64,000 bases of DNA from positions 186,001 to 250,000 of the forward strand of contig NZ_JAQZSM010000001.1 in the NCBI RefSeq assembly GCF_028745735.1. Direction: 5' to 3'. Shown in pieces: positions 26,432-34,911 of the stretch. Position numbers and translations under genes: made by a program. The stretch comes from Roseinatronobacter alkalisoli. GTDB lineage: Bacteria; Pseudomonadota; Alphaproteobacteria; Rhodobacterales; Rhodobacteraceae. Position 1 is the stretch's first letter, and the number at the start of each line of letters is the position of its first letter. The notes below the pieces were generated by a model that saw only the letters and a list, made by a program, of their open reading frames with translations, had not been told where the DNA came from and ran no database searches.

Positions 26432-27691
26432 TCAGCCTGCCTTGTCCAGTTCAAACGCATCATGAAGCGCCTGAACAGCCAGTTCCATATATTTCCTGTC
26501 AATCAGGACGGAAATCTTGATTTCCGATGTCGCAATGACCTTTATATTGACACCTTCATCCGCCAGAGCGCGGAACATGCGTGCGGCCACGCCGGCATGG
26601 CTGCGCATGCCGATCCCCACGACCGAAACCTTGGCCGCGTCTTCATCTATTTCCAGCGCGTCATAGCTTATCGTCCCGGCGTCGCGCGCGGTTTCCAGTG
26701 CCTTGCGCGCGCGGGCAACCTGTTCGACGGGGCAGGAAAACGTCATGTCGGTGACCGGTTTTTCGCGGCCCTTGTAATTCTGTTCTGAAATATTCTGGAC
26801 AATCATGTCCACATTGACCCCTGCTTCCGACAGTGGCCCGAAAATGGCGGCGGCAATACCGGGGCGGTCCTCCACGGTGACAAGGGTAAGCTTGGCTTCT
26901 TCGCGGCTATAGGCCACGCCAGACACGACTTTCGATTCCATGATTTCATCCTCATCACAGACCAGGGTTCCTGATAGCTCATCCGTATCATCGAAGGATG
27001 ACAGCACACGCAAGCGTACCTTATAGCGCATTGCCAGTTCAACGGACCGCGTTTGCAGTACCTTGGCACCAAGGCTGGCCAGTTCCAGCATTTCCTCGAA
27101 GCTGATCTTGTCCAGCTTGCGCGCCTTGGATGTGATGCGCGGGTCGGTTGTATAGATGCCATCCACATCCGTATAGATGTCGCAGCGTTCCGCGTCGAAC
27201 GCCGCCGCAAAGGCCACGGCCGTGGTGTCCGAACCGCCACGTCCCAATGTGGTAATACGCCCTTCAGCGCTGACACCCTGAAAGCCTGCGATCACGGCGA
27301 CCCGGAACCCTTCGGCAAATTTGGCGTCCAGATTGGCGCGCGGAATGTCCTGAAACCGCGCCGCGCCATGCTGGCTTGTGGTCTGGATGGGCACTTGCCA
27401 GCCCTGCCAGCTGCGTGCGGGCACATCCATTTCCTGCAATGTCAGCGCCATCAGGCCCGCGGTTACATTCTCGCCCGAACTGACAACGGCGTCATATTCA
27501 CGCGCGTCATACATGGGCGAGGTTTCATTGACCCATCCCACCAGTTCATTGGTCTTGCCCGACATGGCCGACACAATGACAATCACGTCATAGCCGCGCT
27601 CAACCTCGGATTTGACCTTTTGCGCCGCGTTGCGGATGCGCGCCAGATCCGCGACCGAAGTGCCGCCGAATTTCATTACCAGAAGCGGCAT
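26432..27691 (-). CDS. lysC: Aspartate kinase
   Basis: A 419-residue enzyme phosphorylating aspartate, the first step to lysine, threonine and methionine. The kinase domain begins MPLLVMKFGGTSVADL; SAMSGKTNELV and FTTDPRI-type contacts (IYTTDPRITSKARKLDKI) follow. Two ACT domains (about 265-415; VEDRPGIAAAIFGPL and VGIGMRSHAGVAARMF) provide feedback control. ATG 27691 has GGAGGGG 8 bases upstream; the longer frame to 27766 has none. Cotranscribed with ptsP. Confidence 0.96.
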   Translation of the reverse strand: MPLLVMKFGGTSVADLARIRNAAQKVKSEVERGYDVIVIVSAMSGKTNELVGWVNETSPMYDAREYDAVVSSGENVTAGLMALTLQEMDVPARSWQGWQVPIQTTSQHGAARFQDIPRANLDAKFAEGFRVAVIAGFQGVSAEGRITTLGRGGSDTTAVAFAAAFDAERCDIYTDVDGIYTTDPRITSKARKLDKISFEEMLELASLGAKVLQTRSVELAMRYKVRLRVLSSFDDTDELSGTLVCDEDEIMESKVVSGVAYSREEAKLTLVTVEDRPGIAAAIFGPLSEAGVNVDMIVQNISEQNYKGREKPVTDMTFSCPVEQVARARKALETARDAGTISYDALEIDEDAAKVSVVGIGMRSHAGVAARMFRALADEGVNIKVIATSEIKISVLIDRKYMELAVQALHDAFELDKAG

Positions 27692-28025
27692 TGGCCGACC
27701 CCTCCACACGGTTTCGCGCCACTTCATATGCGGGGGCAGGGGGGCGCGCAAGGTGGCCAGTGCCACCAGGGTAGGGCTTTGGGCAGTTTTTTACCAGTGA
27801 TGCGGGGGAATTTCACCTGCCGCCATGACGTAACGTCAGATTGCACGCGCAGGTAGGCCGCCAGGTGCCGAATCCCTGAACTTTGGGCGGCGTTGCGGGG
27901 TGGGCGGTTTCGGCGTCGTTTTCCGCAATCCGGCAGTGCATGTCACCCTTCGGGCATACGGTTTTGCCTTGAATTCAGCGAAGTTGCGTATAACTACCAT
28001 ATAGAGGTCGCAAGGGTCGTGCGGA
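27692..28025. other. Intergenic region between divergent lysC and DUF1178 genes
   Basis: These 334 bases hold the two divergent promoters. An exact palindrome TGACGTAACGTCA (27826-27838) sits in the middle and could be a regulator site. A hairpin GGTGGC-CAGT-GCCACC (27752-27767) lies in the probable lysC leader; it does not resemble a lysine riboswitch, and no leader peptide was found. Confidence 0.4.
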
Positions 28026-28466
28026 ATGATCAAGTTCTCCCTCAGATGCGCGCAGGGGCATGGTTTTGAAAGCTGGTTTCAGTCCGGCGCGGCATTTGAC
28101 AGCCTGAAAGGGCGCAATCTTGTCACCTGTCCTGTCTGTGGCGGCACCGAGGTTGAAAAGGCGTTGATGGCCCCGGCGGTGGCGCAGGGCCAGCAGTCGG
28201 CGCGTGAGCACGCGGACACACCCCCTACACCATCATCACATTCGCCCGAAATGGCGGCCAGATTGCGGGAATTGCGCGCCCATGTCGAAGCGCATTCCGA
28301 ATATGTCGGCGAGGATTTCCCCACGCAGGCGCGCGCGATGTATCTGGGCGACATTCCCGACCGCCCGATCTATGGCGAGGCACACCCGTCTGAGGCAAAA
28401 GCCTTGATCGATGACGGTGTTCCGGTGCTGCCCCTGCCTTTTACCCCCAGCCGCAAGGCCAATTGA
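28026..28466 (+). CDS. DUF1178 family protein
   Basis: A 146-residue protein of unknown function. The N-terminal MIKFSLRCAQGHGFESWFQS and the pair CPVCGG form a small zinc-ribbon-like element (CxxGH and CPxCG). The C-terminal half (GEDFPTQARAMYLGDIPDR, then GEAHPSEAKALIDDG) is the conserved DUF1178 block. The middle is Ala/Ser/Pro-rich and probably flexible. It stands alone and is followed by a copy of the TTCATCTTGC motif. Confidence 0.88.
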   Translation: MIKFSLRCAQGHGFESWFQSGAAFDSLKGRNLVTCPVCGGTEVEKALMAPAVAQGQQSAREHADTPPTPSSHSPEMAARLRELRAHVEAHSEYVGEDFPTQARAMYLGDIPDRPIYGEAHPSEAKALIDDGVPVLPLPFTPSRKAN

Positions 28467-28506
28467 TCCAAGGCTACCGCAGAACCTGTCGCATGTCCCG
28501 GGCTGC

Positions 28507-28527
28507 TTCATCTTGCGGAAAATACGC
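28507..28527 (+). repeat. Third copy of the TTCATCTTGC downstream motif
   Basis: TTCATCTTGCGG followed by AAAATACGC lies 41 bases after the DUF1178 stop. It matches the argG and murI downstream motifs in its core but is weaker, and no clean hairpin follows. Confidence 0.4.
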
Positions 28528-28578
28528 CACCCACCATCTGCGTTGTCAGCCGACGCTGATATGGGTGCGCACCGATGT

Positions 28579-29217
28579 CTAAAGTTGTATCCGTTCCCCC
28601 ATGACGTTGATGACCGGCCCGGCAGCGGCGCGGGCGTCATCATGGTCGTGGGTTACCAGAATCACCGGCAGGTTGCGCTCAGTCGCCCGTTCAAACACGA
28701 ACTGGCGCATGCTGGCGCGCATATTGCTGTCCAGACTGGAGAACGGCTCGTCCAGCAGCAATGCGCGCGGACCAGACAGAAGCGTGCGCATTAATGCCAC
28801 GCGCGCGCGCTGCCCGCCTGACAAGGTGGCGGGGTCGCGTGCGCCCATGCCGGGCAGTCCGGCCTCTGACAGGGCGGCGTCTGTGGCGGCGCGGCGTGCG
28901 GTCACATTTCCGGGCAATCCGAATCCCAGATTACCGGCAACCGACATATGCGGAAACAGAATGTCATTCTGAAACAGAATCCCCATGCGCCGCGCATGGG
29001 TCGGCACTTGCGTTACGTCCACGCCATCCAACCAGATACGCCCGCGCATGCTGAAGGCGGGCGGTAAGGCCCCGATCAGCGCGGCAAGAACGGTGGATTT
29101 CCCGCATCCAGACGGGCCCATGATGGTCAGCACATTGCCGCCGGAAACCGTCAGGTCCAGTTTGGCCAGTACGCGACCGGCCAGCGTGATGCACAGGTTT
29201 TCAAGGCGCAGGGTCAT
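28579..29217 (-). CDS. ynjD: ABC transporter ATP-binding protein, YnjD type
   Basis: A 212-residue ABC ATPase with Walker A GPSGCGKST, signature LSGGQRARVAL, Walker B ALLLDEPFSSLD and switch His in VTHDHDDA. It overlaps the permease stop by 4 bases (ATGA at 29214-29217); the frame upstream shadows the permease. Size and context match YnjD of the poorly understood YnjBCD system. It energises import through the fused permease encoded just before it. Confidence 0.88.
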   Translation of the reverse strand: MTLRLENLCITLAGRVLAKLDLTVSGGNVLTIMGPSGCGKSTVLAALIGALPPAFSMRGRIWLDGVDVTQVPTHARRMGILFQNDILFPHMSVAGNLGFGLPGNVTARRAATDAALSEAGLPGMGARDPATLSGGQRARVALMRTLLSGPRALLLDEPFSSLDSNMRASMRQFVFERATERNLPVILVTHDHDDARAAAGPVINVMGERIQL

Positions 29218-30902
29218 GTAACGCGCATGCCTTGGCGGCGCCGGAAAATCAAGGTGGGCAACAGGATCGCCAGCGCGAATACCAGCATCGGCAGCGCCAT
29301 CTGGACAGCGGCCCACACCCCGATCAGGCGACGATTGGCCGAACTGGCCAGCGCGACTGCTTCGGTGGTCACCGTTGTCACCCGCCCCGCGCCAATCAGC
29401 AGCGTGGGCAGGTATTGCGCAACCGATGTGGCAAACCCGACCGCGAATGCAATAAGCAAGGGCCGCGTCAGCATCGGCAGGCGCACTGCCCACAGCACCC
29501 GCCACGGCCCGGCCCCCAGCGCTTGCGCTGACAGGCCCGCGCGCGCGTCCCATGCGCGCCAGGGGTCGGCCAGCGACAGATAGACATAGGGCAGCACGAA
29601 CACCAGATGCAGCGCCATGACCGCAAGGCGCGACCCGTCCAGCCCCAGCACCAGCGCGAAACTGGCAAGCCCCGGCACAAACGCGATCTGCGGTGCGATC
29701 AGCGGCAGATAGACCAGCGCGATAGCGTGGGTCTTGTTCCCGCGCGCTTCGGCTTCCAGCACCGACACGCTAAGCGCCATGGCGATGGCGGTTGCCCCCA
29801 GTGCAATCAGTGCCGTGTCGCGCGTGATCGGGCCAAGGCTGCCCATCTGGCCTGTCCAGTTGCGCAGGCTCCAGCTTTGCGGCAGCAGGTCCGGAAAGCG
29901 CCACAGGCCCGCGAAGGACCAGACCACCAGCCCCGCCAGACCCAGGGCGACGACCGCGCCGATGATCAGCGCGCCGAGGGCCGCGAGTGGACGCAGGCCG
30001 CGATCCGCCATCACCCCGCGCTCACCGCTTGCGGCCCAGTTGCGCCCCCATCGGGCAATGGCAAGTTCCGCCAAGCGCCACAATACCAGCACACCCAGCA
30101 CCAGCGCCAATTGCAGCACAGCCCCCGCCGCTGCCTGAAACCGCATTGCCAGGTCGGGGCGGGTCATCCAGTCCAGGATCTGCACGGCCAATGTGGGTGG
30201 GCGTGTCGGGCCAAGGATCAGCGCCACATCGACCACTGACATGGAATAGGCCAGTACCGCATAGACCGGCAGACGGATTTGTGGGTAAACGCGCGGCAAC
30301 ACAGTTTTCAGCCAGCCTGTGACCCGGCCATAGCCCAATGCGCGTGCGACAAGCTGCGTGCGCAGGCTGTCGGTTTGTCCCAGCGCGGCAAGCGTCATCA
30401 ACAGCAGAAACGGCACTTCCTTGACCACAAGCCCCGCGATCAGCGCCATTCCCCATGTGTCATTGACAATCAGCAGGTCGGGGGGGCGGTCCCATCCGGT
30501 CAGCATGGGCGAGGCGGCGCGCGCCAACCAGCCCGAAGGTGCAATTAGAAATGCCAGCCCGAACGCCGCCGCCGCATGGGGCAGCGCCAGCAGCGGCGCA
30601 AGCGCGCGCGTGACCCAGACGAAGCTGCGTGTGCCCTGCCACGCGGCCACGATAAGGATGGTCAATGCCAGCGACAGCGCGGTGGCTGCCACGCCCGTCA
30701 CAACCGACAGGCGTATTGCAGCAGGCAGGCCGGGCCAGCTAAGGGTCGCCTGCCAATGGGCCAGCGAAACAGCATTTCCGCCCAACGCTGGCATATAGCC
30801 AAAGGCAGGGGCCACAACCCCCACGAGGCCCGCCAGAACCGGAAGGGCCAGCACCGCAATGCTGACCCATGGTACCAGCGACCAGCCGCGCGGGTGGGGC
30901 AT
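29214..30902 (-). CDS. ynjC: Fused ABC transporter permease, YnjC type
   Basis: A 562-residue inner-membrane protein with two tandem binding-protein-dependent permease modules (about 50-285 and 350-550), each with an EAA-like loop (ARALGYGRVTGWLKTVLP and AQALGAGPWRVLWAVRLP). Such head-to-tail fusions occur in ThiP, FbpB and YnjC; the YnjB-like binding protein encoded one base upstream points to YnjC. The substrate is unknown; thiamine and iron remain formal alternatives. Confidence 0.87.
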   Translation of the reverse strand: MPHPRGWSLVPWVSIAVLALPVLAGLVGVVAPAFGYMPALGGNAVSLAHWQATLSWPGLPAAIRLSVVTGVAATALSLALTILIVAAWQGTRSFVWVTRALAPLLALPHAAAAFGLAFLIAPSGWLARAASPMLTGWDRPPDLLIVNDTWGMALIAGLVVKEVPFLLLMTLAALGQTDSLRTQLVARALGYGRVTGWLKTVLPRVYPQIRLPVYAVLAYSMSVVDVALILGPTRPPTLAVQILDWMTRPDLAMRFQAAAGAVLQLALVLGVLVLWRLAELAIARWGRNWAASGERGVMADRGLRPLAALGALIIGAVVALGLAGLVVWSFAGLWRFPDLLPQSWSLRNWTGQMGSLGPITRDTALIALGATAIAMALSVSVLEAEARGNKTHAIALVYLPLIAPQIAFVPGLASFALVLGLDGSRLAVMALHLVFVLPYVYLSLADPWRAWDARAGLSAQALGAGPWRVLWAVRLPMLTRPLLIAFAVGFATSVAQYLPTLLIGAGRVTTVTTEAVALASSANRRLIGVWAAVQMALPMLVFALAILLPTLIFRRRQGMRVT

Positions 30903-30903
30903 G

Positions 30904-32121
30904 TTACTGGCCTGTGCCGTAGCGCGCTACCCAGTCATCGGCAATGCGCGTCATCCATGTCGGGTGCGGCTCCATCAGGCCCGTGCCCATCTGGTCGGGC
31001 GCAAGGGTGGCAATGCCCAGCTCCAGTGCATCAAAGCGCGCGCGATCCTCAGAGGCCAGCAGGTCCAGGCCCAGCACTGTCTGAAACCCTAGCACATCCG
31101 GATCCTGTGCGCGGGCCTGAATTTCAGGGTCGAGGATCAGGTTGGCCAACACCAGCGCGCCAGCCTTGTTCGCGGCATTATAGGGGATGGACAGATAGGA
31201 TGAATTCGCCAGCGTCCCTTCGTCGAAAACATAGGTGCGCACACTGTCTTGCAATTCACCATCTGCAATGGCGGCGGATGCGCGCCCCGGATTGAACGCA
31301 AACGCTATGTCAATTTCCCCATCGGCCAGCAATTGCCCAAGGGCAGGTTCATTCGCGGGATAGGCGCGGCCCTGTCGCCACAGGTACGGGGTGATTTCGT
31401 CCAGAAACGCCCAAAGGGGCGCTGTCACTGCGTCATAATCGGCATCACCGGCAGGTTTCAACAGGATGGCGGGATCATCCAGCACGCCGTAAAGAGCCTG
31501 TTTCAGAAAACTGGTGCCCAGATAATCCGGTGGTTGCGGATAGGTAAACCGCCCCGGATTTTCCGCAATCCATGCACGCAAGGCATCCAGCGAGCGTGGC
31601 GGCTCCGGCAGGGTGGTGCTGTCATATTCAAACACCATCTGGAACATGGCCCAGGGGCTGCCATAGCCCTCAACAGGCAGGGTGAAATCCACCAGAATAC
31701 CGGGGTTCGCATCAGTATCGACCAGCGCCCAGTTTGGCAGATCATCGGCAAACGGGCCGAAAAGCAGGCCCTGCTCCTTCATCGAGGCGAAATTAGCGCC
31801 GTTGATCCAGATCGCATCCACCGCGCCGCCTGCGTCCCGGCCCGCGCTGCGTTCGGTAATGACGCGGGTGACGGCATCGGCGGTATCGGCCAGACGGACA
31901 TGTTCCAGCGTGACGCCGTGGCGGGCCTGCAGATTATCCCCGACGGACGCAATGAAGGCATTGATGCGCGCATCCCCGCCCCATGCGTGCCAGTATACTG
32001 TTTGCCCGTGGGCCTGTTCCAGCACCGCGTCCCAGTCCTTCGGGTCGACATTCTGTGCCAGCGCCGGGGTGTGCAGGGCCGAAAACAACGCGAGCGAGAA
32101 CGCAAGTATATGGCTTTTCAC
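30904..32121 (-). CDS. ynjB: ABC transporter substrate-binding protein, YnjB type
   Basis: A 405-residue periplasmic protein: a signal peptide (about 1-22, ending PALA), then DWDAVLEQAHGQTVYWHAWGGDARINAFI, a start typical of the YnjB/COG4134 group, and VDAIWINGANFASMKEQGLL and YGSPWAMFQMVFEYD further on. It starts with GTG at 32121 after AAAGGA. It leads the ynjBCD-type operon, and a YnjF-type gene lies divergently 249 bases away. Ligand unknown. Confidence 0.88.
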   Translation of the reverse strand: MKSHILAFSLALFSALHTPALAQNVDPKDWDAVLEQAHGQTVYWHAWGGDARINAFIASVGDNLQARHGVTLEHVRLADTADAVTRVITERSAGRDAGGAVDAIWINGANFASMKEQGLLFGPFADDLPNWALVDTDANPGILVDFTLPVEGYGSPWAMFQMVFEYDSTTLPEPPRSLDALRAWIAENPGRFTYPQPPDYLGTSFLKQALYGVLDDPAILLKPAGDADYDAVTAPLWAFLDEITPYLWRQGRAYPANEPALGQLLADGEIDIAFAFNPGRASAAIADGELQDSVRTYVFDEGTLANSSYLSIPYNAANKAGALVLANLILDPEIQARAQDPDVLGFQTVLGLDLLASEDRARFDALELGIATLAPDQMGTGLMEPHPTWMTRIADDWVARYGTGQ

Positions 32122-32370
32122 GGATAGTCCTTTCGATATTGTGTTCGTACCCTATACGCGCGGCCTACGCGATTGTTTCACAGGAAGATATTGTTCCTTG
32201 TCACACTGGCAAGTTTATTTGAAACATTCTGGCCGCAATGCACGTATCGGTTATGTGTGTAAAACAGGTTTCTTCGTTTCCGGGCTGACATTGGGTGTGA
32301 TCGGATTTGCAAGGGTCTGATATGGTGCAATGCTACGTGTTTCCGAAGTTCCACAGGAAGGCAAAATGCG

Positions 32371-32982
32371 ATGCTGGATCGTCATATCCGCCCTTATATT
32401 GACCCGCCCTTGAACCGGATTGGCGGGCATATCGCCGGGTGGGGACTAAGTGCCAATGCCGTGACGTTTGCAGGGCTTGCTTTTGGTCTGGCGGCGGCGG
32501 GGGCCGTGGTGGCCGAAGCCTTTGTGCTGGCGATGTTGTTTATTCTGGCGTCGCGGCTGGCGGACGGACTGGACGGTGCCGTGGCCCGCGCGCGTGGTGT
32601 CACTGATTTTGGTGGCTATCTGGACATCACCTGTGATTACGCGTTCTACGCCGCGATTCCGCTGGCCTTTGTCATGCTGAATCCCGCGGCGCATGGCGTG
32701 GCGGGGACGTTCCTGTTACTGAGCTTCTATGTCAATGCGGGGTCATTTTTGGGGTTTTCCGTGTTGGCGGAACGCCGGAAGATGAGAAGTGATGCGCATG
32801 GGATGAAGTCGCTGTATTTCACCAGTGGCCTGCTGGAGGGGACAGAAACGATCGTGTTTTTTCTGGTGCTGTGTCTGCTGCCCGCATGGTTTTCGCCGCT
32901 TGCTTTCGGGTTTGGGGTGTTGTGCCTGTTCACAGCCGGCGCGCGTGTATTGCTGGCCTGGAAGGTGTTTGCCACGAAATAA
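32371..32982 (+). CDS. ynjF: CDP-alcohol phosphatidyltransferase family protein (YnjF-like)
   Basis: A 203-residue membrane enzyme with about six helices and the full family motif DGLDGAVARARGVTDFGG followed by YLDITCD, which provides the metal-binding aspartates. It would transfer a phosphatidyl group from a CDP-lipid to an alcohol. The start is preceded by AGGAAGG. In Escherichia coli the ynjF gene sits at the end of ynjBCDEF; here the gene is divergent from the same transporter, which supports the YnjF assignment. The acceptor alcohol is unknown. Confidence 0.85.
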   Translation: MLDRHIRPYIDPPLNRIGGHIAGWGLSANAVTFAGLAFGLAAAGAVVAEAFVLAMLFILASRLADGLDGAVARARGVTDFGGYLDITCDYAFYAAIPLAFVMLNPAAHGVAGTFLLLSFYVNAGSFLGFSVLAERRKMRSDAHGMKSLYFTSGLLEGTETIVFFLVLCLLPAWFSPLAFGFGVLCLFTAGARVLLAWKVFATK

Positions 32983-33064
32983 GCGGGGGGCCGAGAAGAC
33001 CGGAATTGCCCGGCCCTACATTGCCACCTGATACAAGAATGCCATAGGGCAACGAATGCGCGTT

Positions 33065-33925
33065 CTAACCCCGGTTCGGCACGCGCTGTGACAGGCCCAC
33101 CGGGGCCGACATTTCCTTTGGCATGACCAGACGAGTAACCTGTTCTGCGATGGGCGGCACCGACAGCGGATGCGTTGCCCGTGAATAATCCGATTTATCA
33201 ACCAGATCGCGCCAATGCCCTTCGTGATAGACTTCCAGCGCGCTATAGCCTGCCTTGTAATCCATCTTGGGGCTGCCAGGCACCCAATACCCAAGATAGA
33301 CAAAGGGCAGTCCTGCAGCCCGTGCGAGTTCCAGATGATCAAGGATCATGTGCTGGCCAAGCGATTGCTTGTCCAGATCCGGATCGAAGAAGGAATAGAC
33401 CAGACTCAGCCCGTCATCCAGCACATCGGTCAGGCACACAGCAGCAAGGGATTTGCTGCCGGTTTCCCCTTGGATTCTGTATTCAATGACGCGCGTGCGC
33501 ACCGGGGTTTCTTCGACCATGGCGGCGAATTCGAACACATCCATATCGGCCATGCCGCCATCGGCATGGCGGCTGTCCAGATAGCGGCGGAACAGATCAT
33601 ATTGTTCTTCGGTGGCCCAGGCACTGGTCACTTCGCGCATCAGATGGGCATTGCGCCTGCGTGTGCGGCGCTGGCCGCGCGATGGCGTGAAATCATCCAC
33701 ACGGATGCGGGCGGACAAACATGCGCAGCAATCCGAACATGACGGACGGTACAGAACATTCTGCGATCTGCGGAACCCTTGCTTGGACAAGGTGTCGTTC
33801 ATGGCTTCGGCCTGATCGCCCTGCAGCGCGGTAAACAGTTTCCGTTCCATGCGCCCATCCAGATAGGGACAGGGCTGTGGCGCTGTCACATAAAACTGGG
33901 GGATGGTCGGAAGGCTATGGCGCAT
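33065..33925 (-). CDS. bpt: N-end-rule aminoacyl-tRNA-protein transferase (Bpt/Ate)
   Basis: A 286-residue enzyme that transfers leucine (bacterial Bpt) or arginine from tRNA to N-terminal acidic residues, marking proteins for ClpS-ClpAP. The N-terminal cysteine cluster [14 protein letters not shown] and the C-terminal [20 protein letters not shown] are hallmarks. Length is normal for bacterial forms. The arginyl label is common in databases; leucyl transfer is more likely in bacteria. It stands alone. Confidence 0.9.
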   Translation of the reverse strand: MRHSLPTIPQFYVTAPQPCPYLDGRMERKLFTALQGDQAEAMNDTLSKQGFRRSQNVLYRPSCSDCCACLSARIRVDDFTPSRGQRRTRRRNAHLMREVTSAWATEEQYDLFRRYLDSRHADGGMADMDVFEFAAMVEETPVRTRVIEYRIQGETGSKSLAAVCLTDVLDDGLSLVYSFFDPDLDKQSLGQHMILDHLELARAAGLPFVYLGYWVPGSPKMDYKAGYSALEVYHEGHWRDLVDKSDYSRATHPLSVPPIAEQVTRLVMPKEMSAPVGLSQRVPNRG

Positions 33926-34007
33926 GAGAGTAAGCTTGTTGGCAATGGGATGGCGCGCAGATTAGCAAGGCTTTGTGATTGCGCCAAGTAATCATTGGTC
34001 TGATGCC

Positions 34008-34442
34008 CTATTGTGGTGCGATACGGTGCAGCATTGTGGTATTCAGGACAAAATCATGCAACCCCTGACGATAAGGCGTTAGCAGGATCATGACCATGGA
34101 CGCGGCCTGAAGCGGAAACACTGTCCACATGCCCGCATGCATTACACTATACCAGAATGCGGTCATGGCGTCAGGGTTGCGCCCGTCAAGGCTGCGCCAT
34201 TTCAGGGCTGTTCCCATCATGCCCAGGGTCGCGCCATAGCGTGCCAGCATTACCGTTCGATAGGCAATTGAGGCGGTTGCAAACAGAACCGGCAGGAAAA
34301 ACACGCTGATAAACAAGGTCATGACCAGTCCGATCAGCGTCAGCAGCGCGGTTACTACCAGATCAATCGCCCAGGCGCCAACCCGTTTCAGGGGCACATC
34401 GGCATAAAATTCCGGCTGCAGTTCTGGGTCGGGCAGGGTCAT
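34008..34442 (-). CDS. RDD family membrane protein
   Basis: A 144-residue membrane protein with about three helices. The family signature is seen as RVGAWAIDLVVTALL (the R..D.D element, with the second Asp varied), GATLGMMGTALKW and a C-terminal RQGLHDF. Function is unknown; some members are ion antiporters. It overlaps the YbaK gene by 4 bases (ATGA). Confidence 0.82.
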   Translation of the reverse strand: MTLPDPELQPEFYADVPLKRVGAWAIDLVVTALLTLIGLVMTLFISVFFLPVLFATASIAYRTVMLARYGATLGMMGTALKWRSLDGRNPDAMTAFWYSVMHAGMWTVFPLQAASMVMILLTPYRQGLHDFVLNTTMLHRIAPQ

Positions 34443-34906
34443 TCCACAAAATCCGCAAGTGTTGCATTCGACAGTGACATAAGCATTTGCGGATCAATTG
34501 AAAAGACATGGCGAGGCGTGCCAGCAGCGGCCCAGACAGTTCCGAAGTCCAGCAAGCGTGGATCAATCCATGTGGGTTGCGGGGTCAGATGGCCGATTGG
34601 CGCGACACCGCCGATGGCGAATCCCGTGGATGCGCGCACAAGGCTGACATCCGCGCGCCCCAGTTCCTCGCCCGCCAGCGCCGACGCTTTTTGTGCGCAG
34701 ACACGGTTGCCACCGGCCGTAAGGAAAAGCCGCACAGCCCCCGATGACAGGCCGCAGAAGATGATAGATTTTACAATCTGGTCAATCGCGCAGTCGCAAG
34801 CGGCGGCGGCCTGCTCGGCGGTGCGGGTCTCGCCTGCTTCCTTGATGGTGTCGTGCAGGCCCGCATCCGACAGGGCGCGGGCCACACGTTTCAGGGATTT
34901 GCTCAT
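34439..34906 (-). CDS. YbaK/EbsC family aminoacyl-tRNA deacylase
   Basis: A 155-residue protein of the prolyl-tRNA editing family, which hydrolyses mischarged tRNAs. The invariant Lys is in DQIVKSIIF and the GIPG-like loop appears as GFAIGGVAPIGH. It lies 5 bases after the aminotransferase gene and overlaps the RDD gene, so the three are probably cotranscribed, although no common role is apparent. Confidence 0.88.
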   Translation of the reverse strand: MSKSLKRVARALSDAGLHDTIKEAGETRTAEQAAAACDCAIDQIVKSIIFCGLSSGAVRLFLTAGGNRVCAQKASALAGEELGRADVSLVRASTGFAIGGVAPIGHLTPQPTWIDPRLLDFGTVWAAAGTPRHVFSIDPQMLMSLSNATLADFVE

Positions 34907-34911
34907 ACCGC

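Noticed and set aside
27752-27767. Hairpin upstream of lysC as a lysine riboswitch
   Set aside because: Far too short and without the conserved multi-helix lysine aptamer.
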